Below, piece after piece: positions 1 to 10,901 of a DNA stretch of 64,000 nucleotides. The DNA is from Sebastes aleutianus. Its lineage: Eukaryota > Chordata > Actinopteri > Perciformes > Sebastidae. The notes below the pieces were generated by a model. That model ran no database searches. It was not told the DNA's origin and worked only from the letters and a program-made list of their open reading frames with translations. A program made the position numbers and the translations under genes. Numbering within the stretch: position 1 is the first letter of the stretch; each line of letters starts with the position of its first letter. The stretch spans positions 62,001-126,000 of the forward strand of contig CAKAKS010000212.1 in NCBI GenBank assembly GCA_916700875.1. The letters are read 5' to 3'.

Positions 1-265
1 CAGACTGAACCGTCACAGTCTGAGACTCAGAACCAGAGACGGAGATCCAGCCTGAAACAAACAGCAGAGACATCAACAGATTTAGTCCTCATCTATCAAA
101 ACATCTAAATTAGTTCAATACTAACTCATTTGCAAGTAAAAAGATAAAGGTGAGTTTCTGTATAAAAGAGAGATTAGAATTGTATTTGCTGCTCAAAATA
201 GTCCAATATCAGTACTTACTGAGGCTGCAGAGGAGCAAAGCTGTTATTAAGGTGAAGCTCTCCAT
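1..265 (-). CDS. 5' end of an Ig-superfamily receptor gene, cut by the left window edge
   Basis: Two exons can be read on the minus strand. Exon 1 is 265 down to 220 and encodes a hydrophobic leader starting MESFTLITALLLCSL, followed by a GTAAGT donor. Exon 2 begins at 51 after a TTTCAG acceptor and runs off the edge. The 46-nt first exon leaves phase 1, and the joined frame continues SWISVSGSESQTVTVQS. That is the usual start of a V-type Ig domain in many teleost membrane receptors. It is not close to the NITR leaders further right, and its CCAAT-like site (ATTGG at 322) is only 57 nt from the ATG. The class (NITR, DICP, CD300-like or other) cannot be decided from 32 residues. Exon borders are well supported; the family is inference. 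Confidence 0.6.
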
Positions 266-914
266 TGTGCGTTTAACCGTGTCACAGCAAGGGCAGTTTA
301 TATCACTGTAAAGGGGCATTCATTGGAAAGGGGCGGGTTTTGAGTAGTTCATGAAAGGAAGCTCAGTCAGAAATATCTACCACATGCAATTTGAGCAGTC
401 TTATTTGGCAGACAAGCATAAATCACATGTTTGTTATTATTCATGGGTCCAACAAACACTGGACTTTCAACAAGGAGACCGGTGCTACGTTAAGTTATTA
501 GACGTTTGTGACGTGTTTTTGGTACTTCTGTTATGTTGTTTCCGTACGTATTTTACTTTGTTTCCGTACTTGGTTTATGCCCAACCATGATGTTTTTCCT
601 AAACCTAACTAAGTGGTTTTGTGCGCCCTTTACTGTAGTTTTGTTGAACGCGGAAAAGGCTGAAATGCGTTCTCATGACACGCGGAATATCCTTGTAACG
701 CTGTTCGTGTCCCGTGTGAAACTAAATCAACGTTGACTTATTTTACCTCAATTTTGTTACGTAACGTACATACTTAACTAACGCCAAGTTACGTAACAAG
801 CGTACTTATTTTACATAACAAAGTACTCATTTTAACCCAAACCACGATCTTTTCCTCAACCTAACTAAGCAATATTTTTGCCTAAACCTAACCAAGTTAA
901 CTTAAAACTAAGTA
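266..914. other. No gene seen
   Basis: This stretch lies upstream of the left-edge receptor. It holds only short chance reading frames. Near its end (about 835-915) are several CCTAAACCTAACTAAG-like phrases that lead into the minisatellite. Confidence 0.5.
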
Positions 915-1797
915 AACCTACGTTGGAAGTTTATTTTGAAAAGACACTATGCATGTAACAAGCGGAAACTGTATGTTTCCTGTGAACACAGAAGTTTATT
1001 TTGAAAAGACACTATGCATGTAACGAGTGGAAACTGTTTCCTGTGCACATTGATGTTTATTTTGAAAAGGCACTGTGCATGTAATGAGCGGAAACTGTAC
1101 GTTTCCTGTGAACATGGAAGTTTATTTTGAAAAGACACCATGCATGTAATGAGCGGAAACTGTTTCCTGTGAACATTGAAGTTTATTTTGAAAAGGCACT
1201 ATGCATGTAACAAGCGGAAACTATGTATCTTGTGAACATGGAAGTTTATTTTGAATAGACACTATGCATGTAACGTAAAGTAACTGTATGTTTCCTGTGA
1301 ACACGGAAGTTTATTTTGAAAAGACACTATGCATGTAACAAGCGTAAACTGTACATTTCCTGTGAACATGGAAGTTTATTTTGAAAAGACACCATACATG
1401 TTATGAGCGGAAACTGTTTCCTGTGAACATTGAAGTTTATTTTGAAAAGACCCTATGCATGTAACGAGCGGAAACTCTACGTTTCCTGTGAACATGGAAG
1501 TTTATTTTGAAAAGACACCATGCATGTAATGAGCGGAAACTGTACGTTTCCTGTGAACACAGAAGTTTATTTTGAAAAGACATCATACATGTTATGAGCT
1601 GAAACTGTTTCCTGTGAACATTAAAGTTTATTTTGAAAAGACACTATGCATGTAACAAGTGGAAACTTGTTTCCTGTGAACACAGAAGTTTATTTTGAAA
1701 AGACACTATGCATGTAACAAGCGGAAACTGTATGTTTCCTGTAAAGATGGACGTTTATTTTGAAAAGACACTATTTATGTAACAAGCGGAAACTAAC
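915..1797. repeat. Minisatellite, 14 copies of a ~58-67 bp unit
   Basis: The core TTTATTTTGAAAAGACACT recurs 14 times, starting near 929, 992, 1052, 1120, 1181, 1242, 1309, 1372, 1433, 1501, 1563, 1625, 1687 and 1751. Each is followed by ATGCATGTAAC, a GCGGAAACTG block and TTTCCTGTGAACA. Units differ mainly by a short optional GTACG or GTATG stretch, which explains the variable period. A single unit occurs at 52448-52511. Confidence 0.93.
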
Positions 1798-3027
1798 ATG
1801 CCGTCCCTGACATACCAAAACTGACGCTAGACGGGTACCTACAGTGTCTTAATTTGAAGTGTAGGGCCACTGACCAAGTCGTCAGTTGGGAGTGAGAACA
1901 TGTTGCACCAGTGGTCAGCGTGATGGAGCTAGAAATGTATTGCCATAAACTCTCTTGAGTTGTGTCTGTCAAATCCAAAAACCAGTGACAGAGGGATGTG
2001 TTGACCACATGGGTAGAACAAACAGCACTTTACCTACAGCTTCTTTTATCAGATCAGAGGAGCCGCTGCTCATGTGCACATTGCCATCCTTCCTCTTCTT
2101 GAGTTACCAGTTGTCTCCTGCTCAACACATAATGTGCAACTAGTCCCCTCTAGGTGGCACTACAGATCTCTGTCTACAACCCTGCATCATGCAGTTAGTA
2201 AATGTCTTTCTGTCTGTTAAAACTGTAGTATGTGCTCACCTTAAATCTCAGTTTAAGTTTAAAGAAAGTACGTACGAGCAAGAATTTGTGACATCACAAC
2301 AAATTTGAGAGTCAATCATGGTCAAATGTGTAATTTACACAAGTGTGATGTGGAAACTTGAAACCTCCGGCGCACATACTCTTGAAGTAGGAGACACCCT
2401 GCGTCCATCACTTAAACATTTGAAATATAAAATATTTGCATATTCATAGATTCTGAGAGAAGATAGTGTAACTAGTAGATGCAATTTTAATCATTTTTAA
2501 CTATATTGGACTTTTTTGTCAAATCAAAACCAAACCATATCAGACAGAGTATACTTTTACAGTATATTTTGAAAATATTATATATAAGTGTCCAGGAATG
2601 AAAACTAATCTGTTTTATGTCACAAAACATTCACAATAAATAAATAATAAACAAGTATAATAATTGTAATTGGAGCAAATATAATGTTGTATGAAGCCTC
2701 ATCTTTAATTCCCTCTTACTGTAAAAAAGACCAAAAAGTACTTTTTTAGTAGTTGTTTTTTTTTACACAAATTACACTATTCTCCAATAAGAAGAGGAAA
2801 ATGTGTCCAGTGTTTAAAGTATTACTGTTCCAAGTTCATAAGTTTCAATTCTTTGGTGCTATATTTGTATAACAAACAGTGTAATTGTCTAACTTGACAG
2901 TTTTGCCGCATGAGAATCTTAAAATAAACTGCTTTTTTCATGTTTTCTATTCCTGTTATGTTAATTCATTTTCCACTGAGGCCGAGGCGGATGTTTGAAA
3001 TGTCACACATTTTGACCCTCTTAGCGA
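1798..3027. other. AT-rich upstream region of N1, no gene seen
   Basis: Reading frames here are short and lack splice-consistent coding structure. The stretch from 2440 to 2950 is strongly AT-rich. The N1 promoter element lies just beyond the right end. Confidence 0.5.
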
Positions 3028-3041
3028 CCAATCAAACGTAA
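3028..3041 (+). promoter_or_regulatory. CCAAT element of N1
   Basis: CCAATCAAACGTAA; the final T of CCAAT (3032) is 75 nt before the A of the N1 start codon. It matches the element of the minus-strand genes in the same relative orientation. Confidence 0.65.
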
Positions 3042-3106
3042 CCACATTTCTAGGCTGGTGTCTGCTCTTTCGCTCAAAACCTTCATTTCTTGACACCTCT
3101 GAGACG

Positions 3107-5035
3107 ATGCACCTGTATATGATCCTCTGTGGAGTCTGTAAGTCTCTTTAATATACAATATTCTCTGTGTATTATTTTAATTAAGGCTAAAAATGAAATG
3201 TCAGCTTGTGTTTCTATAATATTATCTCTTTTTGATTCAGTTTACCTGTCGGCGGTGATCCAGTCGGCAGCAGTCAAGCAGGTCACTGGGGTTGTATCTG
3301 CCAGTGTTGGGGACAATGTGACTTTACATTGCTTTCACGGCGGCAGCCAAGTGGCGATGCACTTCTCCTGGTACCGACAAGCCTTAGGAGGTGGACCTGA
3401 GCTGCTGTCTATCGTTTACAAGTTCGATGAACCATCTAAAGTGTACACCTGGATGGAAAAGAACCCCCGTTTCTCCGTGCAAAGGAAGATAGGGGTGAAT
3501 CATTTACACATCTCTGACCTCCACGTCTCAGATTCAGCCACATACTTATGTGGAAGCTCACACTCCAACATAGTGGAATTTGGAGAGGGGGTCTTTCTAA
3601 GCGTCAAAGGTATTGGGCTTTAATTTTTTATTGGCTTTGACTTTAGATAAAATGCACAAGTTGCTGGAGATTTAGACCGTAAGTGTTTAAACAAGTAAAT
3701 ATGTACTACAGATTTTGTAATGCTTCATAGATTTAGTCATATAAATTTGAAATATATTGTTCATAAGGCTTATCAGTTTTCATATATGTACTCTAGGGAT
3801 GTCAATCTATTAAAATAGTTAATCGCACATTTTTTATCTGTTCAAAATGTACCTTAAAGGGAGATTTGTCAAGTATTTAATACTCTTATCAACATGGGAG
3901 TGGGCAAATATGCTTGATTTATGTAAATGGGTGGATATATTTATTATTGTAAATCAGTTAACAACACAAAACAATGACAGATATTGTCCAGAAACCCTCA
4001 CAGGTACTGCATTTAGCATAAAAAATAATATGCTCAAATCATAACATGGCAAACTCAAGTCCAACAGGCGACAACAGCTGTCAGTGTGTCAGTGTGCTGA
4101 CTTGACTATGACTTGCCCCAAAACTGCATGTGATTATCATAAAGTGGACTCGTGGGTACCCATAGAACCCGGTTTCATTCACATATCTTGAGGTCAAAGG
4201 TCAAGGGACCTCTTTGAACATGGCCATGCCAGTTTTTCCTCGCCAAAATTGAGCGCATGTTTAGAGCGTTATTAAGCCTCCTTTGCGACAAGCTAGTATG
4301 ACATGGTTGGTACCAATGGATTCCTTAGGTTTTTCTAGTTTCATATGATGCCAGTATCTTCAATGAGCTGCCACAGCCTAAAAATCGCAAGTTGCGTTAA
4401 TGCGTTAAAGGAATTAGTGGCCTTAAAACAAATTTGCGTTAACATGTTATCATGTTAATTTTGACAGAAAAATAACTGTTAAAAAAGGCTAATTCTCATA
4501 TTAAATCCATTAAAAATAAAGAAAAATTAAAGGACCTAAATCTACTTTTTTTTTTAAATACTTTTTTCCCGTGTGGATTGCAGGAACCAACCTCAAAGAA
4601 ATAGTCCAGAGGCCGGAATCTGAGACCATCCAGCCAGGAGGCTCTGTGACTCTCAACTGCACCGTACACACTGGGACCTGTGATGGAGAACACAGCGTTT
4701 ACTGGTTCCGACACGGATCTCGCCAAGGGATCCTTCACGCACACGGGGACCGGTGCAAACGCGTCCCCACGCCGCCGGGTTCTCCTTCACAGAGCTGCTT
4801 GTACCATTTGCAGAAGATGAACCTGAGCTCCTCTGATGCTGGAACCTACTACTGTGCCGTGGCCTCCTGCGGGGAGGTGCTGCTCGGTGACGGAAGCAAG
4901 GTGCTCGTCCACGGTGATGGTGCAGACCAAGAGGCACAGATGAAAATCTTCGTCTGGCTCTCCATCATTAGAGCTGGGATCGTCTTGTTCTTTGTAACTA
5001 TTTGTTTCTCGGTTTATATCAGTAAGCGGAGGTGA
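3107..5035 (+). CDS. nitr: N1: NITR with a charged membrane segment and no ITIM (probable activating receptor)
   Basis: Exons are 3107-3137 (leader MHLYMILCGV), 3241-3609 (V domain) and 4584-5035 (I domain, membrane segment, short tail), giving 283 residues. The V domain has the Cys of VTLHCF, the Trp of FSWYRQ, the Cys of SATYLCG and a J-like FGEGVFLSV. The I domain has the six NITR cysteines (LNC, GTC, RC, SC, YYC, ASC), but its J-like end is LGDGSKVLV, without the usual Phe. The membrane segment reads FVWLSIIRAGIVLFFVTI. An Arg inside it, with a tail ending SVYISKRR, is the layout of receptors that pair with an ITAM adaptor such as DAP12, as reported for zebrafish Nitr9. That partner is inference. 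AATAAA at 5133-5138 fits this 3' end. A GTAAGC donor at 5022 and a CAG acceptor ending at 5161 would give another tail that stops at 5215-5217. It is the only NITR here on the plus strand. Confidence 0.88.
3794..4467. mobile_element. MITE-like dispersed repeat in the V-I intron of N1
   Basis: It runs from AGGGATGTCAATC to a GTTAATTTTGACAG end, with GTTAAcGCgtTAA-type phrases typical of a common teleost non-autonomous DNA transposon. The inner block (AAAGGGAGATTTGTCAAGTA and downstream) recurs at 14.7-15.3 kb and 19.7-20.4 kb. Confidence 0.7.
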
Positions 5036-5217
5036 AGTCAGAGTTTGGCTCAAAATGTTCATGAATCTCTGTTACAGTATGTATGTTAGATACACATTAT
5101 TTGGTATTGTTTGGCTGTATTACATTTTTCTTAATAAAAGCAACTGTGTTTGTTGTTGCAGATATAAGTAAAGCGTACAATTCATTTGTGAACACTAAAA
5201 AGAAATCAAAGCAGTGA

Positions 5218-6430
5218 GTATACTTTGATTCTATTGTCTAATCTAACCGTAAACTTTGTTCAGGTTTTTCTAACCACAGAGACACCCGCTGTGTTGTGGA
5301 ACATCAATGAGCTGCTGCTTCTAAACACATAGTTTGATCACAAAGATAGACGCGTCATGTGATCTGTTGAAAGCCTCAGGGGTGGAGTTACACAGGTCCC
5401 TCGCAACAAAATGAGGACATCCTGCTTGAAACCACCTACACACAAACACAAAGAGAGCGCAGGGTCCTATATAGGCATCACACTCACTCTACCAATGTAT
5501 AGAAAGTTCTCTTCTTTTACTGCCGACCACAACATTGCTATAAAAAGACGCCGACTATGAACGGTGTGGCCTGTTGTGAAGCTGAGATGTCATGGAACAT
5601 AACACACCACAGAAAATATACAGATTAATGTTCTCGCTCTTATGTTTTGTTCAGCGAATGTACATGAGGACACACAACAAATATTATTTTTTTTGTGATC
5701 AAATTTGATTGATATTCAAGATATGCCTATATATATAATATATATATATACATATATATATTATATATATATATTTATAAATATAAATGTATTTATATTT
5801 TTTAATTAATGTTTTTTTTTTACTTAGGTATTTGAAAAATATTAATTAAAATATTAAATAAATAAATAATAAACCACATCCTTTTCATACTACAACTATG
5901 TAAACTTATATATATATGCAATATATAAATGCAAATTTGCGAGAGTTAAACTTCACTTTAATGTTTTCAAGAAAGAAATGGAGCTATACATTAAGACAAT
6001 ATCCTCTGCAAAAAACAAAAAGGCTAGTAAAGCAGTGAGTTTGTGCCCCCATTTTAATGCTTTACTTAAGTTACTATTATTTATTTATTTATTTAATTAT
6101 TTATAATAACCCCTGGCATGTTTAGTTTTTTATGTTACTTTTATTTATTTATTTAATTTTATTGTTTGTTTTTATTTATTCCTTTATTTCATTTATATCT
6201 ATTGTTTACCTATTTATTGATTGAATTGTTCTTTGTATTGTTTACAATATTCAAATAGAAGTCTATAGTATACAAAAAGCAGGATGTGAAAAAGTACAGA
6301 CGCCAACCTTTGCGTTTTATTAATTAATACGTATCATATTAAAAGTTAAAAACATTTTGGCTAAATGAAAAGAAATTAAAATCTCTCAAATAAAATAATA
6401 ATATAAAAAAGGTCACATTTCAGGAAGTGT
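5218..6430. repeat. Low-complexity AT-rich spacer with (TA)n and TTTA-rich tracts
   Basis: Alternating TA dinucleotides dominate 5728-5775 and TTTA/ATTT runs dominate 6067-6240. No coding structure is seen. A block at about 5418-5475 (CATCCTGCTTGAAACCAC and following) resembles 50940-50995 on the same strand, so it is probably a dispersed repeat. Confidence 0.6.
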
Positions 6431-6434
6431 GCTC

Positions 6435-6485
6435 ATTGGTCGGGTGCTTGACCTTTGACCTTTGACCTATGTCGTCATGACGTCA
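6435..6485 (+). promoter_or_regulatory. Promoter-like cluster: CCAAT, three DR1 half-sites, CRE
   Basis: ATTGG at 6435-6439 is followed by TTGACCTTTGACCTTTGACC at about 6448-6467. On the other strand that is three AGGTCA half-sites with 1-nt spacing, the DR1 arrangement bound by HNF4 or PPAR/RXR-type receptors. A perfect CRE palindrome TGACGTCA lies at 6478-6485. The match to known motifs is direct; function is inference. Confidence 0.4.
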
Positions 6486-6568
6486 AGACAAGCGCGCAGA
6501 AGGTAAATATGTTTTCCAGTGAGAGCTAACGGTCATCAGACTCCACTTCCACATGGATATAAGAACAC

Positions 6569-6667
6569 ATGGCTACACGGAGCTGCTTATTCGACGCCTC
6601 GTCCTCCATCTACTCCACCTACAGAAGAGGGAGCAAATGCGCCGAGCACCGTCACATTGTGATGAAG
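6569..6667 (+). CDS. Possible first coding exon of an unrecognised gene
   Basis: An ATG about 85 nt after the promoter-like cluster opens 33 codons, beginning MATRSCLFDASSSIYSTYRR and ending HIVMK, then an AAG|GTAACA donor. I do not recognise the peptide. No convincing second exon is seen on the plus strand before N2's territory, and transposon sequence follows directly. It could be a relic first exon or a chance frame. A second ATG at 6553 opens another short frame. Confidence 0.22.
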
Positions 6668-6736
6668 GTAACACAGTTTATAGTCTAAGTATATAGTATA
6701 TAAGTCTAATGCAGTGAGGGCCAAAGAGACAATGTA

Positions 6737-7243
6737 ATACAGAGTATTAGGGTCACATTGAGGGGAAAAACATCTGAGATTTACAGAATAAAGTCATCAT
6801 TTTGAGAAAAAAAGTTGTAATATTACGAGAATAAAGTCATAATATTACGAGAATAAAGCCATAACTTTACGAGAATAAAGTTGTAATATTACAAGAATAA
6901 AGTCATAACTTTACGAGAAAAAAAGTTGTAATATTATGAGAATAAAGCCATAACTTTACGAGAATATAGTCGTAATATTACGAAAATAAAGTCATAACTT
7001 AACGAGAAAAAAGTCATAATATTATGAGAATAAAGTCATAACTTTATGAGAAAAAAGTCGTAATATTACGAAAATAAAGTCATAACTTTACGAGAAAAAA
7101 GTCGTAATATTACGAAAATAAAGTCATAACTTTACGAGAAAAAAAGAAAATAACACGTAATATGACTACTTTATAATATTATGGCTTTATTCTCAAAATC
7201 TCAGATTTCTTTTTTTTCCTCAATGTGTCCGTAATACTCCGTC
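6737..7243. mobile_element. MITE with inverted ends and an expanded internal satellite
   Basis: The left end has ACAGAGTATTAG, CACATTGAGG and CTGAGATTT. The right end (7190-7243), read in reverse complement, has ACGGAGTATTAC, CACATTGAGG and CTGAGATTT. Between them, about 6785-7150 is filled by phrases of the type TAATATTACGAGAATAAAG and CATAACTTTACGAGAA. Confidence 0.7.
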
Positions 7244-7329
7244 GTACCGTCGTACCATAGACCTACAACAATGATAAATAAAAATGGAAATGTAAAGAAA
7301 AAAACAGTTACTAATTTCCATCTTTATAA

Positions 7330-7404
7330 ACCCACAGGGAGCCACTGGAGAGGAGCTGAAGAATCACATGTGGCTCCGGAGCTGCAGGTTGCTGACCCCT
7401 GCGT
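7330..7404. mobile_element. Terminal fragment of a hAT-type element
   Basis: The reverse complement starts CAGGGGTCAGCAACCTGCAG and continues with CTCCGGAGCCACATG and GGCTCC, the well-known end of a widespread vertebrate hAT family. The other end may lie left of the satellite-bearing MITE, in which case both belong to one insertion. Confidence 0.6.
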
Positions 7405-8289
7405 TAACTGGTAAGATGCGGTGGAGCGAGATTTGGGGATTTGATTGAACTTTTGGGGACCACAGACGCTATTACTCCACAAAAAAGACAGGCCCGGTTG
7501 GTTCAGCTTGCGTTTGAGAGGGACTTTTAACCCGAAACTGTGTGGAAGGACACAGCTCTCTGGAGGTTCAGCACCAACAGCCGCCCCCTGAAACTCATCT
7601 AAAAGGTAAGCCATGGGTTTGATTCACTTTACCATGCCAGCCTCGGCTTTCATGATTAAGGGCTGTTTATACACCTTCCCATGAGATCACATTGGCTCAT
7701 AATCTAACTGAACTTCATGGGTTCCCCTTTAAATTACAATTTCAATGCAGTACTTACACTAACATTGTAGCATCTCTGCTTCTAAATATTATTTCTGTCA
7801 AAAATCTGCATAGGATCTATAGCTGAGATTCAAAGCTTTTTTTTATGACTGGACTCTTTTTCCATCTGATTACATCACGTCGGGGAAAGAGAAAACATAG
7901 TAACATTATTGAGCAGTGCTTGTCACGCAAAACAAACCCACCTTAGTATATAGGGCAGAAAAATTGAGAAGCAGTGATGTGGAAACATCCTGCCTCTAAC
8001 CACAGAGACAAAGATAAAGACACAAGAGGGTCTGAGATCTCTTCTCTTTTCTGTTTACTGCAAAAAGCTTCTTACCTACAAAGAGTGTTCTGTGGTGGCT
8101 TTGGCCTATATGTATATACACATTTGATGTCAATGATGCAGGGCGTGTTAGATTTATGGAAAATGTCAGTGTAGCCAACCCTACCAGCACCGCAGAGGTG
8201 TGAGTGCTTTTAACTTTGGCAACAAGTCGTACAATGACAGTCAGTGAAACCCTCTGAAGGAAGAGAAGTGTTTTTTCAGTAGAAGAGCT
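7405..8289. other. Spacer downstream of N2, no gene seen
   Basis: The interval holds only short frames without splice-consistent coding structure. A minus-strand AATAAA at 8290-8295 closes the N2 transcript at its right end. Confidence 0.5.
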
Positions 8290-8672
8290 TTTATTGCAAG
8301 ACAAGCCTTTATATTTATTGAAGCGTTCGTGTTACAATTTTTTTTTGGTACAGAAACAAAGCACAGAAACATGTCCCAGCCCCTTCGCACGTCATTTGTA
8401 AGCCATGTATCCTGTATTGACTGCAATGTAAATGCATCATCGTATAAATGCTACGGTAAGAGTTAGCAACGTAATATAAAAAGCGAGAAAGACCACTTAT
8501 GATGGGCAGGTGGGGACGTGGATGGGCCCAACAAACACCGGAGTTTGAACCAGGTGACTCGTGTTCGAGACCGTTGTTGACTGGTGTTTTGGTTTTGTAA
8601 GTTACATGAGTGAACGTCCATGTAATGTCGTGGTATTTATACGCCTTCCCGTGAGACCGGGTTAGTCCAGCG

Positions 8673-10822
8673 CTACTGCCTTACACCGGAGTACACACAT
8701 TCAGTCATGGTGTTGTCCCTCTGTCTTCTTGACCTGTTGCCGTTGCTTAAAGCAGCATAATGAAGGTTCTCTGCGTCTTGACATAACTGGTGACAAAATA
8801 TAAAATGATTAATCGCTATTATAAACGATACAGCACAAGAGAGACCTGGCAGGTGTCATGGATAAAAAAAACTAATCCATGCTCTCAAATTAATCATTTG
8901 TGTGAACATTTATCAAGAAAACATACAGTTGTCAAGTTTTCAATATAAGTTGTGACAACTTGACAATAAGTTAAGTCATAGCAGCAACCGACACGTAAAG
9001 AAAAATAAAGATATTGCCGTGCGAATAGTTTATTTTTCAATAGAAAATGATACTTACCGCTGTATTTGGAGTAGAAGTCGCTGAAAATGTTAAGTTATCT
9101 GGTTGTGACACACAAAATGAAAGTCCTGATGTTATTCAAATACAATATGCACTCAATACTTGCTGTCAGATTCAAAGAGTAACGGTTACCTGTACATTGG
9201 CAGTTTCTTTGGTTCATCTTGTACACTAAGAGAGCCAGTAAAACAACCAGGATGATAGTGAATCCCAAAGCTCCACTCAAGATATACACCAAGACAAGAG
9301 AGTCCACCTTATCTGCAGAGAGACACACACCAGGAGACAGTACAGGGCTTTTAGATGTTTTTCTTAATGTTGATTAAAGGATTAGGTTTGTTTTTTTTCA
9401 ATTATATCAGAAAAAAACAATACTGACATGCCCAATTGTACGATCATGTTCATTTAATTGTCGGAAGCCAAAATCGTGATCGCGATTAATATTCAATTAA
9501 TTGTGCAGTCCTATGTACACACAATGTAGAAATGTTGATAGGAACGGATTTTTGGTTCAGAAATACAGAAATTCAACGTATTTGTGGTTTGCAGAAACGT
9601 TGCCAACGTTTTTATTCTGGTGACTGGGTTGCTTCCAAATACTCAGATGCCAATTGAAAGACATGTTGATCAACGGTTCACGGCCAGTGAAGAATCCGTC
9701 CTAGCACTACTGCTGTAGTGAATATACTTTGGAATATATATTTGCATGCTAAAAGGATTGCAGATTTTGTCTCTTGTCTCCCACAGTGGAGGAAATGCTT
9801 CATGGCCACTATAAACATAAATAGTGATTACAGTGACCAGTAATTCCTATTGGCATGTGAGCAAACCTATCCTTTAAGTAGTTATCATCACTATTTATTA
9901 TTAAATGAGACAACCCCTGCTAGAAAGTAACTTACCGTCAAAGTTCTGCTTGGTCTCGTTTCCAAACAGTATGTGTCCACATGAGGCAACAGCACAGTAG
10001 TAGGTCCCATCATGAGACGGATCCAGGCTATCCACTGGCAGGTTGTAGACACAGGTGTGTGTTTGTGTGTTGGCTTTCTTCTCACACTGATCATTCCTGC
10101 CTCCATGGGTGTAGATGAGTCCTGGATGAGATTCTTCAGAGTTTCTGAACCAGTAAACACTGTGTTGTCCATCACAGGTCCCAGTTTGTACTGTACAGTT
10201 CAGAGTCTTAGAGCCTCCTGGCTGGACGGTCTCAGATGCTGAATGCTTGACAAAAGCCGGGATGTTCAGACCTGAACCCTTTACACTGACCGTAGTGCCC
10301 TCGCAAAATTCAAAGCTAATTAAATTGCTCCCTACGCAGTAGTAAGAAGCTGAGTCTGAAATTTGCAGATCTGAAATCTTCAAGTGATGTTTACCGTTTT
10401 TAGTATCCAGTGAGAAACGTGGATTGTTCTTAAATTCATCATTAAAGGTGCCGTTATTATTATGCACATAGAATGTAGACACCGGCTTTGGTTTCTGTCC
10501 CAGAGTTTGTTTATACCAGTAAAACATCACCGCAGCTTTATCTTCACAGACGCATGGCAGAGTCACACTTTCCCCAACATTATCTGATTGAAAATGTAAT
10601 GATGATTGTTTTAAAGTTGCTGTACGAGCTGAGGAGAAAATGAGACAGAGACAAAGTAAATACACAAGTAATTTAACGCAAATATGTAAAGAATGCATGA
10701 AAACATGTTACAAACAAACATGGTCATAGTTTGGGGTAAAAAATAAGCAGTAACAAACACAACTTACCCATATTTGCCACAAACAGACATGTGATGTACC
10801 AAGCAAAGTTTGGAGGTGTCAT
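8673..10822 (-). CDS. nitr: N2: inhibitory-type NITR
   Basis: Five exons on the minus strand: 10822-10768 (leader MTPPNFAWYITCLFVANM), 10628-9936 (V and I domains in one exon), 9312-9190 (membrane), 9098-9058 (41 nt) and 8786-8673 (tail), 341 residues. The V domain has PCVCEDKAAVMFYWYKQ, SASYYCVG and a J-like FCEGTTVSV in which Cys replaces the first Gly. The I domain has six cysteines and ends FGNETKQNFDG, so the last Gly of the FGNG motif is Glu. The membrane segment LVYILSGALGFTIILVVLLA has no charge. The tail carries a canonical ITIM, LHYAAL, and a weaker CVYSGV, so recruitment of SHP phosphatases is expected. Minus-strand AATAAA at 8290-8295. The 41-nt exon is placed by its CAG and GTAAGT borders and by keeping the tail in frame. 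Confidence 0.88.
9440..9515. repeat. MITE fragment in N2 intron 2
   Basis: It contains GTGATCGCGATTAATATTC followed by AATTAATTGTGCAGTCC. The reverse complement is the GGACTGCACAATTAA-type end of a common teleost MITE. A related copy near 55.87 kb is split by a Tc1-like insertion. Confidence 0.55.
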
Positions 10823-10887
10823 CGTGCTTCAAATGCTGTGGTGAATGAATCGTATCTCTGTATGTCTTCCACTCTTAACAGAGGAGA

Positions 10888-10901
10888 CTGTGTTTGATTG
10901 G
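10888..10901 (-). promoter_or_regulatory. CCAAT element of N2
   Basis: The minus strand reads CCAATCAAACACAG; the T of CCAAT is 75 nt from the ATG. A second CCAAT on the plus strand (10902-10906) follows directly, forming an inverted pair ATTGGCCAAT. Confidence 0.65.

Noticed and set aside
533..736. Short + strand frames near the left edge
   Set aside because: No start context, splice signals or protein features.
7324..7614. 96-codon minus-strand frame
   Set aside because: Its C-terminal part is the hAT element end and the rest has no recognisable domain.
9891..10175. Second minus-strand frame of 94 codons overlapping the N2 I domain (and 20633-20911 in N4)
   Set aside because: Out of frame with the conserved I domain and without Ig features; a shadow.
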